Below, one piece after another: positions 8,928 to 17,068 of a DNA stretch of 64,000 bases. Position 1 is the first letter of the stretch. Every line of letters begins with the position of its first letter. Source of the stretch: Microbulbifer taiwanensis (GTDB lineage Bacteria > Pseudomonadota > Gammaproteobacteria > Pseudomonadales > Cellvibrionaceae); the NCBI RefSeq assembly GCF_014904815.1, contig NZ_JACZFR010000021.1, positions 1 through 64,000 of the forward strand, in the 5' to 3' direction. The position numbers and the translations under genes were made by a program. A model generated the notes under the pieces. That model made no database searches, was not told the origin of the DNA, and worked only from the letters and a program-made list of their open reading frames with translations.

Positions 8928-9398
8928 TCAGACATATTTCAGCGGCAGCCGCGTGGTCTGCTTCATCGTCTCCATTACAAAACTGGAACTCACATCGAAC
9001 AGGTCCGCCTTGATCAGCTCCTTGTATAATCGGTCGTAGCCCGGCATGTCCGTCACCACCGCCTTGACCAGGTAATCCAGATCACCGCTCATGCGGTGCA
9101 CTTCCAGAATCTCCGCGACTCCCTGCACCACCCGGCTGAACTGCGCCGCCCACTGGTCGTTGTGCTGGTTGGTGCGAATCGCAATATAGACAGTCAGCGG
9201 CAGGTTGACCCTGTCCTGGTTCAGCAGCGTGACCCGCTCGCGGATCACTCCTTCGTCCTCCAGCTTGTGGATGCGCCGCCAGCAGGCGGACTTGGAGATA
9301 CCCACCCGCTCGGCGATGTCGCCGACAGACAGGGTCGCGTCCCGCTGCAGCAGATCCAGTATCTGCCGGTCCTGATTGCTCAGCTTCTGTTCCGCCAC
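8928..9398 (-). CDS. Lrp/AsnC family transcriptional regulator
   Basis: A 156-residue regulator with an N-terminal winged helix-turn-helix (DRQILDLLQRDATLSVGDIAERVGISKSACWRRI is the type of this family) and a C-terminal RAM ligand-binding domain that includes MSGDLDYLVKAVV. The chosen start is a GTG preceded by GGGGAGAGG; the longer ATG frame adds 16 residues with no family likeness, and 156 is the normal family length. It is divergent from the PLP enzyme gene, and such Lrp-type regulators usually control the neighbouring amino-acid gene, so it may respond to that enzyme's substrate. Confidence 0.92.
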   Translation of the reverse strand: MAEQKLSNQDRQILDLLQRDATLSVGDIAERVGISKSACWRRIHKLEDEGVIRERVTLLNQDRVNLPLTVYIAIRTNQHNDQWAAQFSRVVQGVAEILEVHRMSGDLDYLVKAVVTDMPGYDRLYKELIKADLFDVSSSFVMETMKQTTRLPLKYV

Positions 9399-9467
9399 AC
9401 CTCTCCCCTCAAAATCGTTCCTATAATTGATACAGCACCGGTTCAATGTCTCAGCATTCTATAGCAT

Positions 9468-9525
9468 GTGAAACGAAACACCGGAAATAACGCCAAATAC
9501 GAGCCAAGTGGAGACATTGTTTCAC
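9468..9525. promoter_or_regulatory. Possible operator between Lrp-type regulator and PLP gene
   Basis: Inverted heptamers GTGAAAC (9468-9474) and GTTTCAC (9519-9525), 44 bp apart, lie in the shared promoter region of the divergent pair. Two half-sites about four to five helical turns apart would suit an oligomeric Lrp-type regulator. This is only a pattern. Confidence 0.3.
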
Positions 9526-9573
9526 CCTCCCTACCCTATAGTTCGCAACCCTGATGAACTGGGGAAGTAGAGC

Positions 9574-11259
9574 ATGAGCGCACTGATAAGAAGCATCCGC
9601 GAGTCCGTGATCGGCGATATGCAGCCGATCGATACCCCCTTCGGCCGCAAACCGCTGGTCTACGCGGATTACACCGCCTCCGGGCGCGCACTGGGCTTTA
9701 TCGAGGACATCATCCGCGAGCGGGTACTGCCCTACTACGCCAACACGCATACAGAGACCTCTTACACCGGTGCCCAGACCACGGCACTGCGCGAGGAGGC
9801 CCGCAATGAGGTTCGCCGCGCACTCAACGCCGGCCCGGAAGACAGGGTGATCTTCTGCGGCTCCGGCGCCACCGCTGCCGTGCACAAGCTGATCGATATC
9901 CTCAACCTGCGCCTGCCCGCGGACCTGAACCAGCGCTACCGGCTGCTGGAGAGAATTCCGCCCCAGGAGCGGCCGGTGGTCTTTATCGGTCCCTACGAGC
10001 ACCACTCCAACGAGCTGCCCTGGCGGGAGAGTATCGCCGAGCTGGTTTCCATTCCCCTCGATGCGGACGGCGGGCTGGACCTGCAGGCTCTGGAAGCCCG
10101 CCTGCGCGACTATGCAGAGCGGCCGCTGAAGATCGGCAGCTTCTCGGCCGCCTCCAATGTCACCGGCATCAAGACCGATGTCGATGCAGTGGCGCGGCTG
10201 CTGCATCGCCACGGCGCCCTCTCCTTCTGGGACTATGCCGCGGCGGCGCCCTATGTGGGCATCGATATGAACGGCGCGCAATCCACCGACGGCGACAGCA
10301 GCAAGGACGCGGTGTTTATCTCGCCGCACAAGTTTGTCGGCGGCCCGGGCACACCCGGCCTTCTCGTGGTGAAGCAGAAACTGCTCAACAACTCGGTACC
10401 GGCGGTACCCGGCGGCGGCACCGTGCTCTATGTAACGCCGGAGGATCACCGCTACCTGGGCGACGCCGAGCGCAGTGAAGAGGGCGGCACGCCGGCGATC
10501 GTCGAATCGATCCGCGCCGGGCTGGTATTCAGGCTGCAGCATCAGGTGGGCACCGACGAGATTGAAAAGCGCGAGGCGGATTTTGTGCGCCGCGCTATCG
10601 CCCGCTGGTCCGAGTGCGAGAATATCGAGATACTGGGTAATCCCAATGCCCCGCGCCTGTCCATCACCTCACTGCGCATCAAATGGCGCGGCGAGGACCT
10701 GCACTACGGCTTCGTGGTGGCGCTGCTGAACGACCTCTTCGGTATCCAGGCCCGCGGCGGCTGCTCCTGTGCCGGCCCCTACGGCCACAGCCTGCTGGGC
10801 ATGGATATGGAATACAGCAGGGCGCTGGAGGCGCAGCTGCTGGAAGGCCACATGGTATTGCGACCCGGCTGGGTGCGGTTGAATTTCAATTACTTTATCG
10901 ACGAGGACACCTTCGAGTACCTGGTGCGCGCGGTGGAGCTGGTGGCGGAACACGGCTGGAGGCTGCTGCCCTACTATCACTTTGACCGGGATCACGGGGT
11001 CTGGCGTTTCCAGGATATCAGGACCGCACCCGCGGTCAGCTTTGCCGGTCTGGACTTCAATCAGCCCAACATCGCGTGCGAAGGTGACCAGCATGCACCG
11101 GGTCAATTTTCCCTGCGCGAACAACTGGCGCTGGCGGAGCGGGAGCTGTGTCGCGAACGACTCGACGCTATCCGCTACAGCCTGGAACTGCCGGCGGAAG
11201 CGGAGCAGCTGCGCTGGTTTGTCGCCCCGCAGGAAATCTCACAGATGTGGGACCATTAA
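9574..11259 (+). CDS. Aminotransferase class V-fold PLP-dependent enzyme
   Basis: A 561-residue fold-type I PLP enzyme of the cysteine desulfurase/selenocysteine lyase-like class V group. The N-terminus has YADYTASGRAL, the phosphate-binding region is FCGSGATAAVHKL, and the Schiff-base lysine is K253 in ISPHKFVGGPGTPG. A GGCSCAGPYG loop supplies cysteines where desulfurases carry their active cysteine. It is ~150 residues longer than IscS/SufS, with an extra C-terminal region after residue ~450. The exact reaction is unknown; the divergent Lrp-type gene suggests amino-acid metabolism. Its stop overlaps the convergent hydroxylase gene by four bases. Confidence 0.85.
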   Translation: MSALIRSIRESVIGDMQPIDTPFGRKPLVYADYTASGRALGFIEDIIRERVLPYYANTHTETSYTGAQTTALREEARNEVRRALNAGPEDRVIFCGSGATAAVHKLIDILNLRLPADLNQRYRLLERIPPQERPVVFIGPYEHHSNELPWRESIAELVSIPLDADGGLDLQALEARLRDYAERPLKIGSFSAASNVTGIKTDVDAVARLLHRHGALSFWDYAAAAPYVGIDMNGAQSTDGDSSKDAVFISPHKFVGGPGTPGLLVVKQKLLNNSVPAVPGGGTVLYVTPEDHRYLGDAERSEEGGTPAIVESIRAGLVFRLQHQVGTDEIEKREADFVRRAIARWSECENIEILGNPNAPRLSITSLRIKWRGEDLHYGFVVALLNDLFGIQARGGCSCAGPYGHSLLGMDMEYSRALEAQLLEGHMVLRPGWVRLNFNYFIDEDTFEYLVRAVELVAEHGWRLLPYYHFDRDHGVWRFQDIRTAPAVSFAGLDFNQPNIACEGDQHAPGQFSLREQLALAERELCRERLDAIRYSLELPAEAEQLRWFVAPQEISQMWDH

Positions 11260-11945
11260 CAGGCCCGCACTGACTCGGTATTCCTATCCGTTCGGTACAG
11301 GGTGCCGAACAGCCAGTCCCCGATCGGGTAGGTAATATTGAAGTTGTAACACTGCATCAGGCGCGGATCGTGGTGCCGGGTGTGCAGCCGGCGCAGCGTC
11401 GCCATGCCCGGCAGCCTGCCCACCCAGGAATCCTTGTCCATATGGTAGCCAAAGTGCAGCAGCTCGTAATTCAGGAAATAGCCGAACACCGTGGCCGCGT
11501 ATAGCCAGGCCACATTGGCGCCGAGCAGCCAGTACACCAGCAGTGCCGACGGCACCACGGTAAGCAACAGGAAAAATACCACCAGTACCGGCGGGAAGAG
11601 CACCGCGTGAAAATCGCGGCTGTCGCCATAGGCCATGACGTCGTGGCGAAAGAAGCGGTGGTGGCGCAGCGTGTGGCGCTGGTAGACACCCCCGAGCCAT
11701 TTGCGCCTGTTGTGCATGGGGCCCCGGTGTCCCCAGTACTCCATCAGGTTCGTATAGACAAAGGCGAGCGGCACCGTCAGCCACTGGTACCAGGTAGGTT
11801 CTTTCAGTTGCAGCAGGCTGTAGGCGATCACCGCGAGACTGGCGCTGACGGTAAAGGCCAGGTGCAGCCAGCCGTTGTAGTGGCGACCGATAAAATCGGC
11901 CCTGTAGCTCTGGCGGTATTCTTGCAGTTTTTTATTATTTTTCAT
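11256..11945 (-). CDS. Sterol desaturase/fatty acid hydroxylase family membrane protein
   Basis: A 229-residue integral membrane protein with the histidine clusters of the di-iron fatty acid hydroxylase superfamily: HRGPMHNRR, RHTLRHHRFFRH, and LHFGYHMDKD followed by LHTRHHD. About four membrane segments separate them. Such enzymes hydroxylate or desaturate lipids, carotenoids or sterols using oxygen; the substrate here is unknown. It runs convergent to, and overlaps by four bases with, the PLP enzyme gene. Confidence 0.87.
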   Translation of the reverse strand: MKNNKKLQEYRQSYRADFIGRHYNGWLHLAFTVSASLAVIAYSLLQLKEPTWYQWLTVPLAFVYTNLMEYWGHRGPMHNRRKWLGGVYQRHTLRHHRFFRHDVMAYGDSRDFHAVLFPPVLVVFFLLLTVVPSALLVYWLLGANVAWLYAATVFGYFLNYELLHFGYHMDKDSWVGRLPGMATLRRLHTRHHDPRLMQCYNFNITYPIGDWLFGTLYRTDRNTESVRAC

Positions 11946-12021
11946 CGCTCACTCTCGCGGTGATCAATGCAATTTATAGGTGTGCCCCATGGCCGCTCTT
12001 ACAGAATTATTTCAGCTGCCA

Positions 12022-12054
12022 GTAGCCCGGATGGAGCGCCGTAATCCGGGCTAC
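12022..12054. repeat. Short palindrome, family E
   Basis: A 33-bp hairpin GTAGCCCGGAT ... ATCCGGGCTAC around a short GC-rich centre. This is a widespread type of intergenic palindrome in gammaproteobacteria. It lies directly beside a family A repeat. Confidence 0.7.
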
Positions 12055-12068
12055 ACGCTAATATTCAT

Positions 12069-12137
12069 TCGTCATTCCGGCGCAGGCCGGAACCCAGGTG
12101 CCACAGAACTGGATACCGGCCTGCGCCGGTATGACGA
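12069..12137. repeat. Palindromic repeat, family A copy 3
   Basis: A ~69-bp element with the arms TCGTCATTCCGGCGCAGG and CTGCGCCGGTATGACGA, again followed by GAGCCAAT. It sits 11 bp from the stop codon of the universal stress protein gene. Confidence 0.8.
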
Positions 12138-12148
12138 GCCAATAAATG

Positions 12149-13096
12149 TTATCTCAGCAACAGCAGCGGCTGTTGTGTACTCAGCAACATCTTGGCAGTG
12201 ATACTGCCCATCAGCAGGTCGCGCAGGCGGTTGTGGCTGAAGGCCCCCATCACCGTCAGGTCGATATCGTGCTGCGCCTGGTAGGCGGTCAGCGCCTCCA
12301 CGGTTCTTCCCTCCAGGCGGTTGGCGGTTACCGCCAGGCCGGCTTCATCCAGCACGGCGCTGGCTTCGGCCAGTAAACCCTCGGCGGTGTCGGCCGACCC
12401 CACATATACCAGGTGACAGGAGAGTTCCCGGAACAGCGGGCTCCCGGCCACCAGTGCCAGCGCCTTGCGCGCGGCGTCGCTGCCGTCGTAGGCGAGCATG
12501 ATCCTGCGCGGTGGCTGGAACTCCCGATTGACCACCAGGATCGGCTTGTGCAGCGAGCGCACCACAGTTTCCAGGTGGGTGCCCAGGCCCTGCTCAGAAC
12601 CGCCGTGCTCCTCGCCGCGAATACCGAGCACCAGCACGCGAATGCTGTCTTCCAGCTCGATCAGGGATTCGCTCAGGCTGTCATGGCGCTGGCAGGTGAT
12701 CACCTGCTGCACGCCCGCCTGCTCGGCGCGCTCGCGCGCCGCCTGCAGCATCAACTTGCCCTGCTGTACCATCAGGCGCGAGCGCTGCTGTTCCAGCGCG
12801 GTCAGTTCTTCCAACAGCTCTTCCTGGCTGCCCAGGCCGATACTGCCGGTCAGATCCGCCACCGCCGGTACATTGCCGCGCTCTATATTGTGCAGCAGCT
12901 TCAGCGGCGCGCCGGTATTGACCGCAATCCAGGCGGCGTAGTCGCACACGGCGCTGGTAAAGTGCGAGCCGTCGATACAGGACAGCACCGTCGCCGCATG
13001 ATCGCGGTTGCCCTCCTGCCCAGGGCCTTGACCGTTCCGCTCAGGGCTGTGGCCGTTGACTTCCTTATTGTTATTGTCATTCTGTTTGACGGTCAT
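12149..13096 (-). CDS. Universal stress protein, tandem UspA domains
   Basis: A 315-residue cytoplasmic protein with two UspA domains. The first begins ATVLSCIDGSHFTSAVCDYA near residue 35; the second begins RIMLAYDGSDAARKAL near residue 197 and ends in VMGAFSHNRLRDLLMGSITAKML, the typical nucleotide-binding tail. The first ~30 residues are polar and probably disordered. Its ATG overlaps the stop codon of the upstream SulP gene, indicating translational coupling, so the two are expected to act together, as is common for SulP transporters and Usp proteins. Confidence 0.92.
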   Translation of the reverse strand: MTVKQNDNNNKEVNGHSPERNGQGPGQEGNRDHAATVLSCIDGSHFTSAVCDYAAWIAVNTGAPLKLLHNIERGNVPAVADLTGSIGLGSQEELLEELTALEQQRSRLMVQQGKLMLQAARERAEQAGVQQVITCQRHDSLSESLIELEDSIRVLVLGIRGEEHGGSEQGLGTHLETVVRSLHKPILVVNREFQPPRRIMLAYDGSDAARKALALVAGSPLFRELSCHLVYVGSADTAEGLLAEASAVLDEAGLAVTANRLEGRTVEALTAYQAQHDIDLTVMGAFSHNRLRDLLMGSITAKMLLSTQQPLLLLR

Positions 13097-14589
13097 CAGT
13101 GTCCTCCCAGGACCCTCTCGATTTCTTCTGGCTTGTCGTGCACGCCGAAGCGGTCGACGATGGTTTCACTGGCCTCGTTCAATCCGACCAGCTCCACCTG
13201 CGCGCCCTCGCGGCGGAATTTCACTACCGACTTGTCCAGGGCGTAGACCGCGGAGATATCCCAGAAGTGGGCGCGACTGAGGTCTATCACCACCTTGTCG
13301 ACCACTTCCTTGAAATCAAACGCGTCGACAAACTTGTCGGCCGAGTTGAAGAATACCTGCCCCGCCACCCTATAGGTGCGGCAGCTCTCGGCCTCGTCCA
13401 GCTCGCTTTCCACATACATAAAGTGGCTGACCTTATTGGCAAAGAATAGCGAAGCCAGCAGCACACCGACAAATACACCATAAGCCAGGTTGTGCGTCCA
13501 CACTACCACAATCACCGTGGCCAGCATCACCAGGTTGGTGGACAACGGATGGCGCTTCAGGTTGCGGATGGAATCCCAGTTGAAGGTACCGATGGACACC
13601 ATGATCATCACCGCCACCAGCGCGGCCATCGGGATTACCGCCACCCAGTCGCTGAGGAAGACCACCAAGGTCAGCAGGCCAACACCGGCCACCAGGGTGG
13701 ACAGGCGGCCGCGGCCACCGGATTTCACATTGATTACCGACTGGCCGATCATCGCGCAGCCGGCCATGCCCCCCATCATGCCGGTAGCGACATTGGCGAT
13801 GCCCTGCCCCTTGCACTCGCGGTTCTTGTCGCTCGGCGTGTCTGTCAGGTCGTCGACAATGGTGGCCGTCATCAGGGACTCCAGCAGGCCCACCACCGCC
13901 AGGCCGGCGGAGTAGGGGAAGATGATCTGCAGTGTCTCGAAATTCAGCGGTACATCCGGCCACAGGAACACCGGCAGTGTGTCCGGCAGATCCCCCATAT
14001 CGCCGACGGTGCGGATATCCATACCGAGCGTCATCGCCACCGCCGTCAGCAGCAGGATACACACCAGCGGCGACGGCACCGTCTTGCCGATCACCGGGAT
14101 ATGCGGGAAGAGGTAGATGATGGCGAGGCCGGCCGCAGTCATCGCGTACACCTGCCAGCCGCCGCCGACCAGTTCCGGCATCTGCGCCAGGAAAATAAGA
14201 ATCGCCAGCGCATTCACAAAGCCGGTCACCACCGCCCGCGAAACGAAACTCATCAGGCTGCCCAATTTAAGGTAACCCGCCACTATCTGCAGTACCCCGG
14301 TCAGCAGCGTCGCCGCCAGCAGGTACTGCAGCCCGTGCTCCTTCACCAGGGTCACCATCAGCAGCGCCATGGCACCGGTGGCCGCGGAGATCATACCCGG
14401 GCGGCCGCCCACAAAAGCGATCACCACCGCGATACAGAAAGACGCGTAGAGGCCGACCCGCGGATCCACGCCGGCGATGATGGAAAAGGCGATGGCCTCA
14501 GGAATGAGCGCCAGGGCTACTACCAGGCCCGCCAGCACGTCGCGACGGATATTGCCGAACCAGTCGGCCTTGGTTGAAGAGAGCAACAT
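13096..14589 (-). CDS. SulP family inorganic anion transporter with STAS domain
   Basis: A ~497-residue secondary transporter. Ten or more membrane segments start with [35 protein letters not shown], and a cytoplasmic STAS domain ([21 protein letters not shown]) occupies the last ~100 residues. SulP proteins carry sulfate, bicarbonate or other anions; the ion cannot be told here. An in-frame ATG 16 codons upstream exists, but the chosen start matches family N-termini; no strong ribosome binding site favours either. Coupled to the downstream universal stress gene. Confidence 0.9.
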   Translation of the reverse strand: MLLSSTKADWFGNIRRDVLAGLVVALALIPEAIAFSIIAGVDPRVGLYASFCIAVVIAFVGGRPGMISAATGAMALLMVTLVKEHGLQYLLAATLLTGVLQIVAGYLKLGSLMSFVSRAVVTGFVNALAILIFLAQMPELVGGGWQVYAMTAAGLAIIYLFPHIPVIGKTVPSPLVCILLLTAVAMTLGMDIRTVGDMGDLPDTLPVFLWPDVPLNFETLQIIFPYSAGLAVVGLLESLMTATIVDDLTDTPSDKNRECKGQGIANVATGMMGGMAGCAMIGQSVINVKSGGRGRLSTLVAGVGLLTLVVFLSDWVAVIPMAALVAVMIMVSIGTFNWDSIRNLKRHPLSTNLVMLATVIVVVWTHNLAYGVFVGVLLASLFFANKVSHFMYVESELDEAESCRTYRVAGQVFFNSADKFVDAFDFKEVVDKVVIDLSRAHFWDISAVYALDKSVVKFRREGAQVELVGLNEASETIVDRFGVHDKPEEIERVLGGH

Positions 14590-14647
14590 AGGAAACAGAA
14601 TCGGAATTGATCGAAAAAAGGGCGCGCACTCTACCACAAACAGGCCC

Positions 14648-14698
14648 GGGTGTCCGGCGCCTGCCGGGGCGGACAGCGGACACTCAGGGCGGACACCC
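14648..14698. promoter_or_regulatory. Inverted-repeat cluster, likely sigma-54 enhancer (UAS)
   Basis: GGGTGTCCG (14648-14656) is matched by its exact inverse CGGACACCC (14690-14698), and two more CGGACA half-sites lie between them at 14670 and 14677. The cluster is 75-120 bases upstream of the -24/-12 promoter, where NtrC-family activators bind. The NtrC-type regulator encoded at 22973-24328 is the natural candidate, by inference. Confidence 0.6.
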
Positions 14699-14770
14699 GG
14701 TTGTTCAAACGCCGCTATCGATCAGTGAATTTTCCCTTAATTTTCAACAAGTTATGAACAAATAAAAAAC

Positions 14771-14786
14771 TGGCACGGCCCTTGCT
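14771..14786 (+). promoter_or_regulatory. Sigma-54 (-24/-12) promoter of the export operon
   Basis: TGGCACGGCCCTTGCT is a full match to the sigma-54 consensus TGGCACG-N4-TTGC. Transcription should start near 14796, about 107 bases before the chosen adaptor ATG. Together with the inverted-repeat cluster upstream it indicates activation by an NtrC-family regulator. Confidence 0.85.
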
Positions 14787-14902
14787 CTAATGTCTTCAGA
14801 GCCGGGGCTGAAACCCCCTGCATCCAGATCCGACCTCCGGCGCGTCACATGCCCTATAAGCGCAGCGCCGGTATAAAAACACCGAGAAACGGAAAGCCAC
14901 GA

Positions 14903-16183
14903 ATGATCAGAGATACCTCCGCGCAGGACATACAAATCGCCGCCGCGCCGCTGTGGAAGAACCCCAGGTTACTGAAAACCGCCAGTGCCGCCGCCCTCTC
15001 CCTGGCCTTCCTCTCCTGGGGCATCAGCGCCTGGCATTCCACCGGCTCCGTCGACAGCACCCTGTCCCTGTCCCGCATCAATATCGCCCAGGTGGAGCGC
15101 GGCGACCTGGTGCGCGACCTGGTAGTCCAGGGCAAAGTGGTAGCCGCCAACAGCCCCACCCTGTATAGCCCGGCCCAGGGTATCGTCAAGTTTGCCGTCA
15201 AGGCTGGCGACACGGTCGAACAGGGCCAACTGCTGGCGGAAGTGGACAGCCCGGAACTCTCCAACCAACTGGCCCAGGAAGAGGCCCTGCTCAACAAGCT
15301 GTCGGTGGAGCTGCAGCGCCAGAAAATCCAGGCCAAGCGCCAACAGCTGGAAAACCAGCAGAAGGCCGACCTGGCCAGGGTCAGCCTTACCGCCGCCCAG
15401 CGCGAACAGAAACGCGCGGAAATCTCCATGCAGAAGCAGATCATCTCCCAGCTGGATTTCGAGAAAACCGGCGACGATCTGGCGCGCGCGCAGCTGGAGT
15501 ACGAACAGGCAGTGCAGAACGCCGAGCTGGAAAAGGAATCCCTCGCCTTCGAGACCCAGACCCTGGAGTTGCAGGTCTCCCAGCAACAGCTGCAGGTACA
15601 GGAGCTGGAACGCCGCGTGCGCGACCTGAGAATCCTGTCCCCGGTCGGCGGCACCATCGGCAGCCTCGCCGTGGCCCAGCGCAGTGCCGTGGCCGCCAAT
15701 GCGCCGCTGATCACCGTGGTGGACCTGACCAGCTTCGAACTGGAGGCCGCAGTGCCGGAAAACTACGCCGACGACCTGGGCCTGGCCATGGCAGTGGAAA
15801 TCAACCTCGGAGGCCGAAGACTGCCCGGCGAGATCACCGCCATCTCCCCGGAAGTGATCGACAACCAGGTAGTGGCCCGCGTGCGCTTCACCGATGGCCA
15901 ACCGCAGAACCTGCGCCAGAACCTGCGACTGACCGCGCGCATACTGCTGGAAAACCGCGAAGACGTGATGCTGGTCAAACGCGGGGCTTTCCTCGACCAG
16001 AGCGGTGGCCGTTACGCTTTCCGCCTCAACGGAGAACAGCAGGCGGAGCGGGTGTCGATCCAGATTGGCGCCCTGGGCCTGAAGCAGGTGGAGATAGTCT
16101 CCGGCCTCAATGTCGGCGACCAGATTATCGTCTCTTCCGCCGAGGAGCTGGAAAACGCGCAGCTGGTTGCGCTGAAAGAGTGA
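14903..16183 (+). CDS. HlyD/MacA-type periplasmic adaptor of ABC exporter
   Basis: A ~426-residue membrane fusion protein. A single N-terminal membrane anchor (TASAAALSLAFLSWGISAW) is followed by a lipoyl-like half (VVAANSPTLYSPAQGIVKFAVKAGD), a long glutamine/glutamate-rich coiled coil (about residues 125-250), and the returning lipoyl and beta-barrel domains. It would link the inner-membrane ABC permeases to an outer-membrane channel, or present substrate to them. An ATG 18 codons upstream is in frame but lacks a ribosome binding site. First gene behind the sigma-54 promoter. Confidence 0.88.
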   Translation: MIRDTSAQDIQIAAAPLWKNPRLLKTASAAALSLAFLSWGISAWHSTGSVDSTLSLSRINIAQVERGDLVRDLVVQGKVVAANSPTLYSPAQGIVKFAVKAGDTVEQGQLLAEVDSPELSNQLAQEEALLNKLSVELQRQKIQAKRQQLENQQKADLARVSLTAAQREQKRAEISMQKQIISQLDFEKTGDDLARAQLEYEQAVQNAELEKESLAFETQTLELQVSQQQLQVQELERRVRDLRILSPVGGTIGSLAVAQRSAVAANAPLITVVDLTSFELEAAVPENYADDLGLAMAVEINLGGRRLPGEITAISPEVIDNQVVARVRFTDGQPQNLRQNLRLTARILLENREDVMLVKRGAFLDQSGGRYAFRLNGEQQAERVSIQIGALGLKQVEIVSGLNVGDQIIVSSAEELENAQLVALKE

Positions 16184-16196
16184 ACTGAACAGAACC

Positions 16197-16319
16197 GTAG
16201 GATGGGCAAAGCGCAGACAGAAAACTGCTCCATGCGTTTTCTGCATCCCCGCCATCCATGGCGGGCTCGTGCCCATCAACCGAATGCCGATGGGCACGCT
16301 GCGCTTTGCCCATCCTACA
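16197..16319. repeat. Palindromic repeat, family B copy 2, inside the export operon
   Basis: A 123-bp inverted repeat that starts GTAGGATGGGCAAAGCG and ends CGCTTTGCCCATCCTAC, with internal hairpins GGGCACG/CGTGCCC-type. It sits between adaptor and ATPase genes, where a stable RNA hairpin could stabilise the upstream mRNA or lower expression of the downstream genes. Confidence 0.8.
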
Positions 16320-16355
16320 AGAACGAAAAACAAATTCTAGGAAAGGAAATTCACC

Positions 16356-17057
16356 ATGCTGAAAATGCACAATGTCCGTAAAAGCTACCGCACCGACACC
16401 ATCGAAACCCACGCCCTGCGCGATTTCAGCCTGGAAGTGAACGAGGGGGAATTTGTCTCGGTGACCGGCCCCAGTGGTTCCGGCAAGACCACTTTCCTCA
16501 ATATCGCCGGCCTGCTGGAAACACCCACCGGCGGCCAGTACCTGCTCGACGGCCAGGATGTCAGCGACCTGAACGACCGCGACCGCTCGCGTCTGCGCAA
16601 TGAAAAGATCGGCTTTATCTTCCAGGGCTTCAACCTGATCCCGGACCTGGACCTGTTTGACAATATCGACGTGCCCCTGCGCTACCGCGGCTTCAATGCC
16701 AAGGAGCGCAAAAAGCGTATCGAAAAAGTACTGGAGCAGGTCGGACTGTCCGCACGCGCCAGGCATTTGCCGGCTCAGCTGTCCGGTGGCCAGCAGCAGC
16801 GCGTCGCCATCGCCCGCGCCCTGGCCGGCGAACCGCGCTTCCTGCTCGCGGACGAACCCACCGGTAACCTGGACTCCCTGATGGCGCGCCAGGTAATGGA
16901 ACTGCTGGAATTTATCAACGAGTGGGGCACCACCATCGTCATGGTCACCCACGACCCGGACCTGGCCCGCCGCGCGCACCGCAATATCCAGATCGTCGAC
17001 GGCCAGGTAGCCGATCTGCGCCTCCAGTCCGCACTCGGTGAAGCAGTGACTGCATAA
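16356..17057 (+). CDS. ABC exporter ATP-binding protein, MacB/LolD type
   Basis: A 233-residue ATPase with all motifs intact: Walker A GPSGSGKTT near residue 41, Q-loop in GFIFQGFNLIPDL, signature LSGGQQQRVAIARAL, Walker B FLLADEPTGNLDS, and the H-loop in MVTHDPDL. These put it in the MacB/LolD/FtsE subfamily, which powers mechanotransmission-type exporters with four-helix permeases. A strong ribosome binding site (AGGAAAGGAA) precedes the ATG. It is the only ATPase in the operon and must serve all four permeases, unless another is recruited from elsewhere. Confidence 0.96.
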   Translation: MLKMHNVRKSYRTDTIETHALRDFSLEVNEGEFVSVTGPSGSGKTTFLNIAGLLETPTGGQYLLDGQDVSDLNDRDRSRLRNEKIGFIFQGFNLIPDLDLFDNIDVPLRYRGFNAKERKKRIEKVLEQVGLSARARHLPAQLSGGQQQRVAIARALAGEPRFLLADEPTGNLDSLMARQVMELLEFINEWGTTIVMVTHDPDLARRAHRNIQIVDGQVADLRLQSALGEAVTA

Positions 17058-17068
17058 GGAGAAAGGTC

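Noticed and set aside
9451-10542. A 363-codon open frame on the minus strand opposite the PLP enzyme
   Set aside because: It is a shadow of the well-supported PLP gene; its translation has no domain and is typical of antisense high-GC codons.
13492-14577. A 361-codon plus-strand frame opposite the SulP gene
   Set aside because: Composition (His/Arg/Gln-rich) is that of an antisense shadow; the SulP frame has clear membrane helices and a STAS domain.
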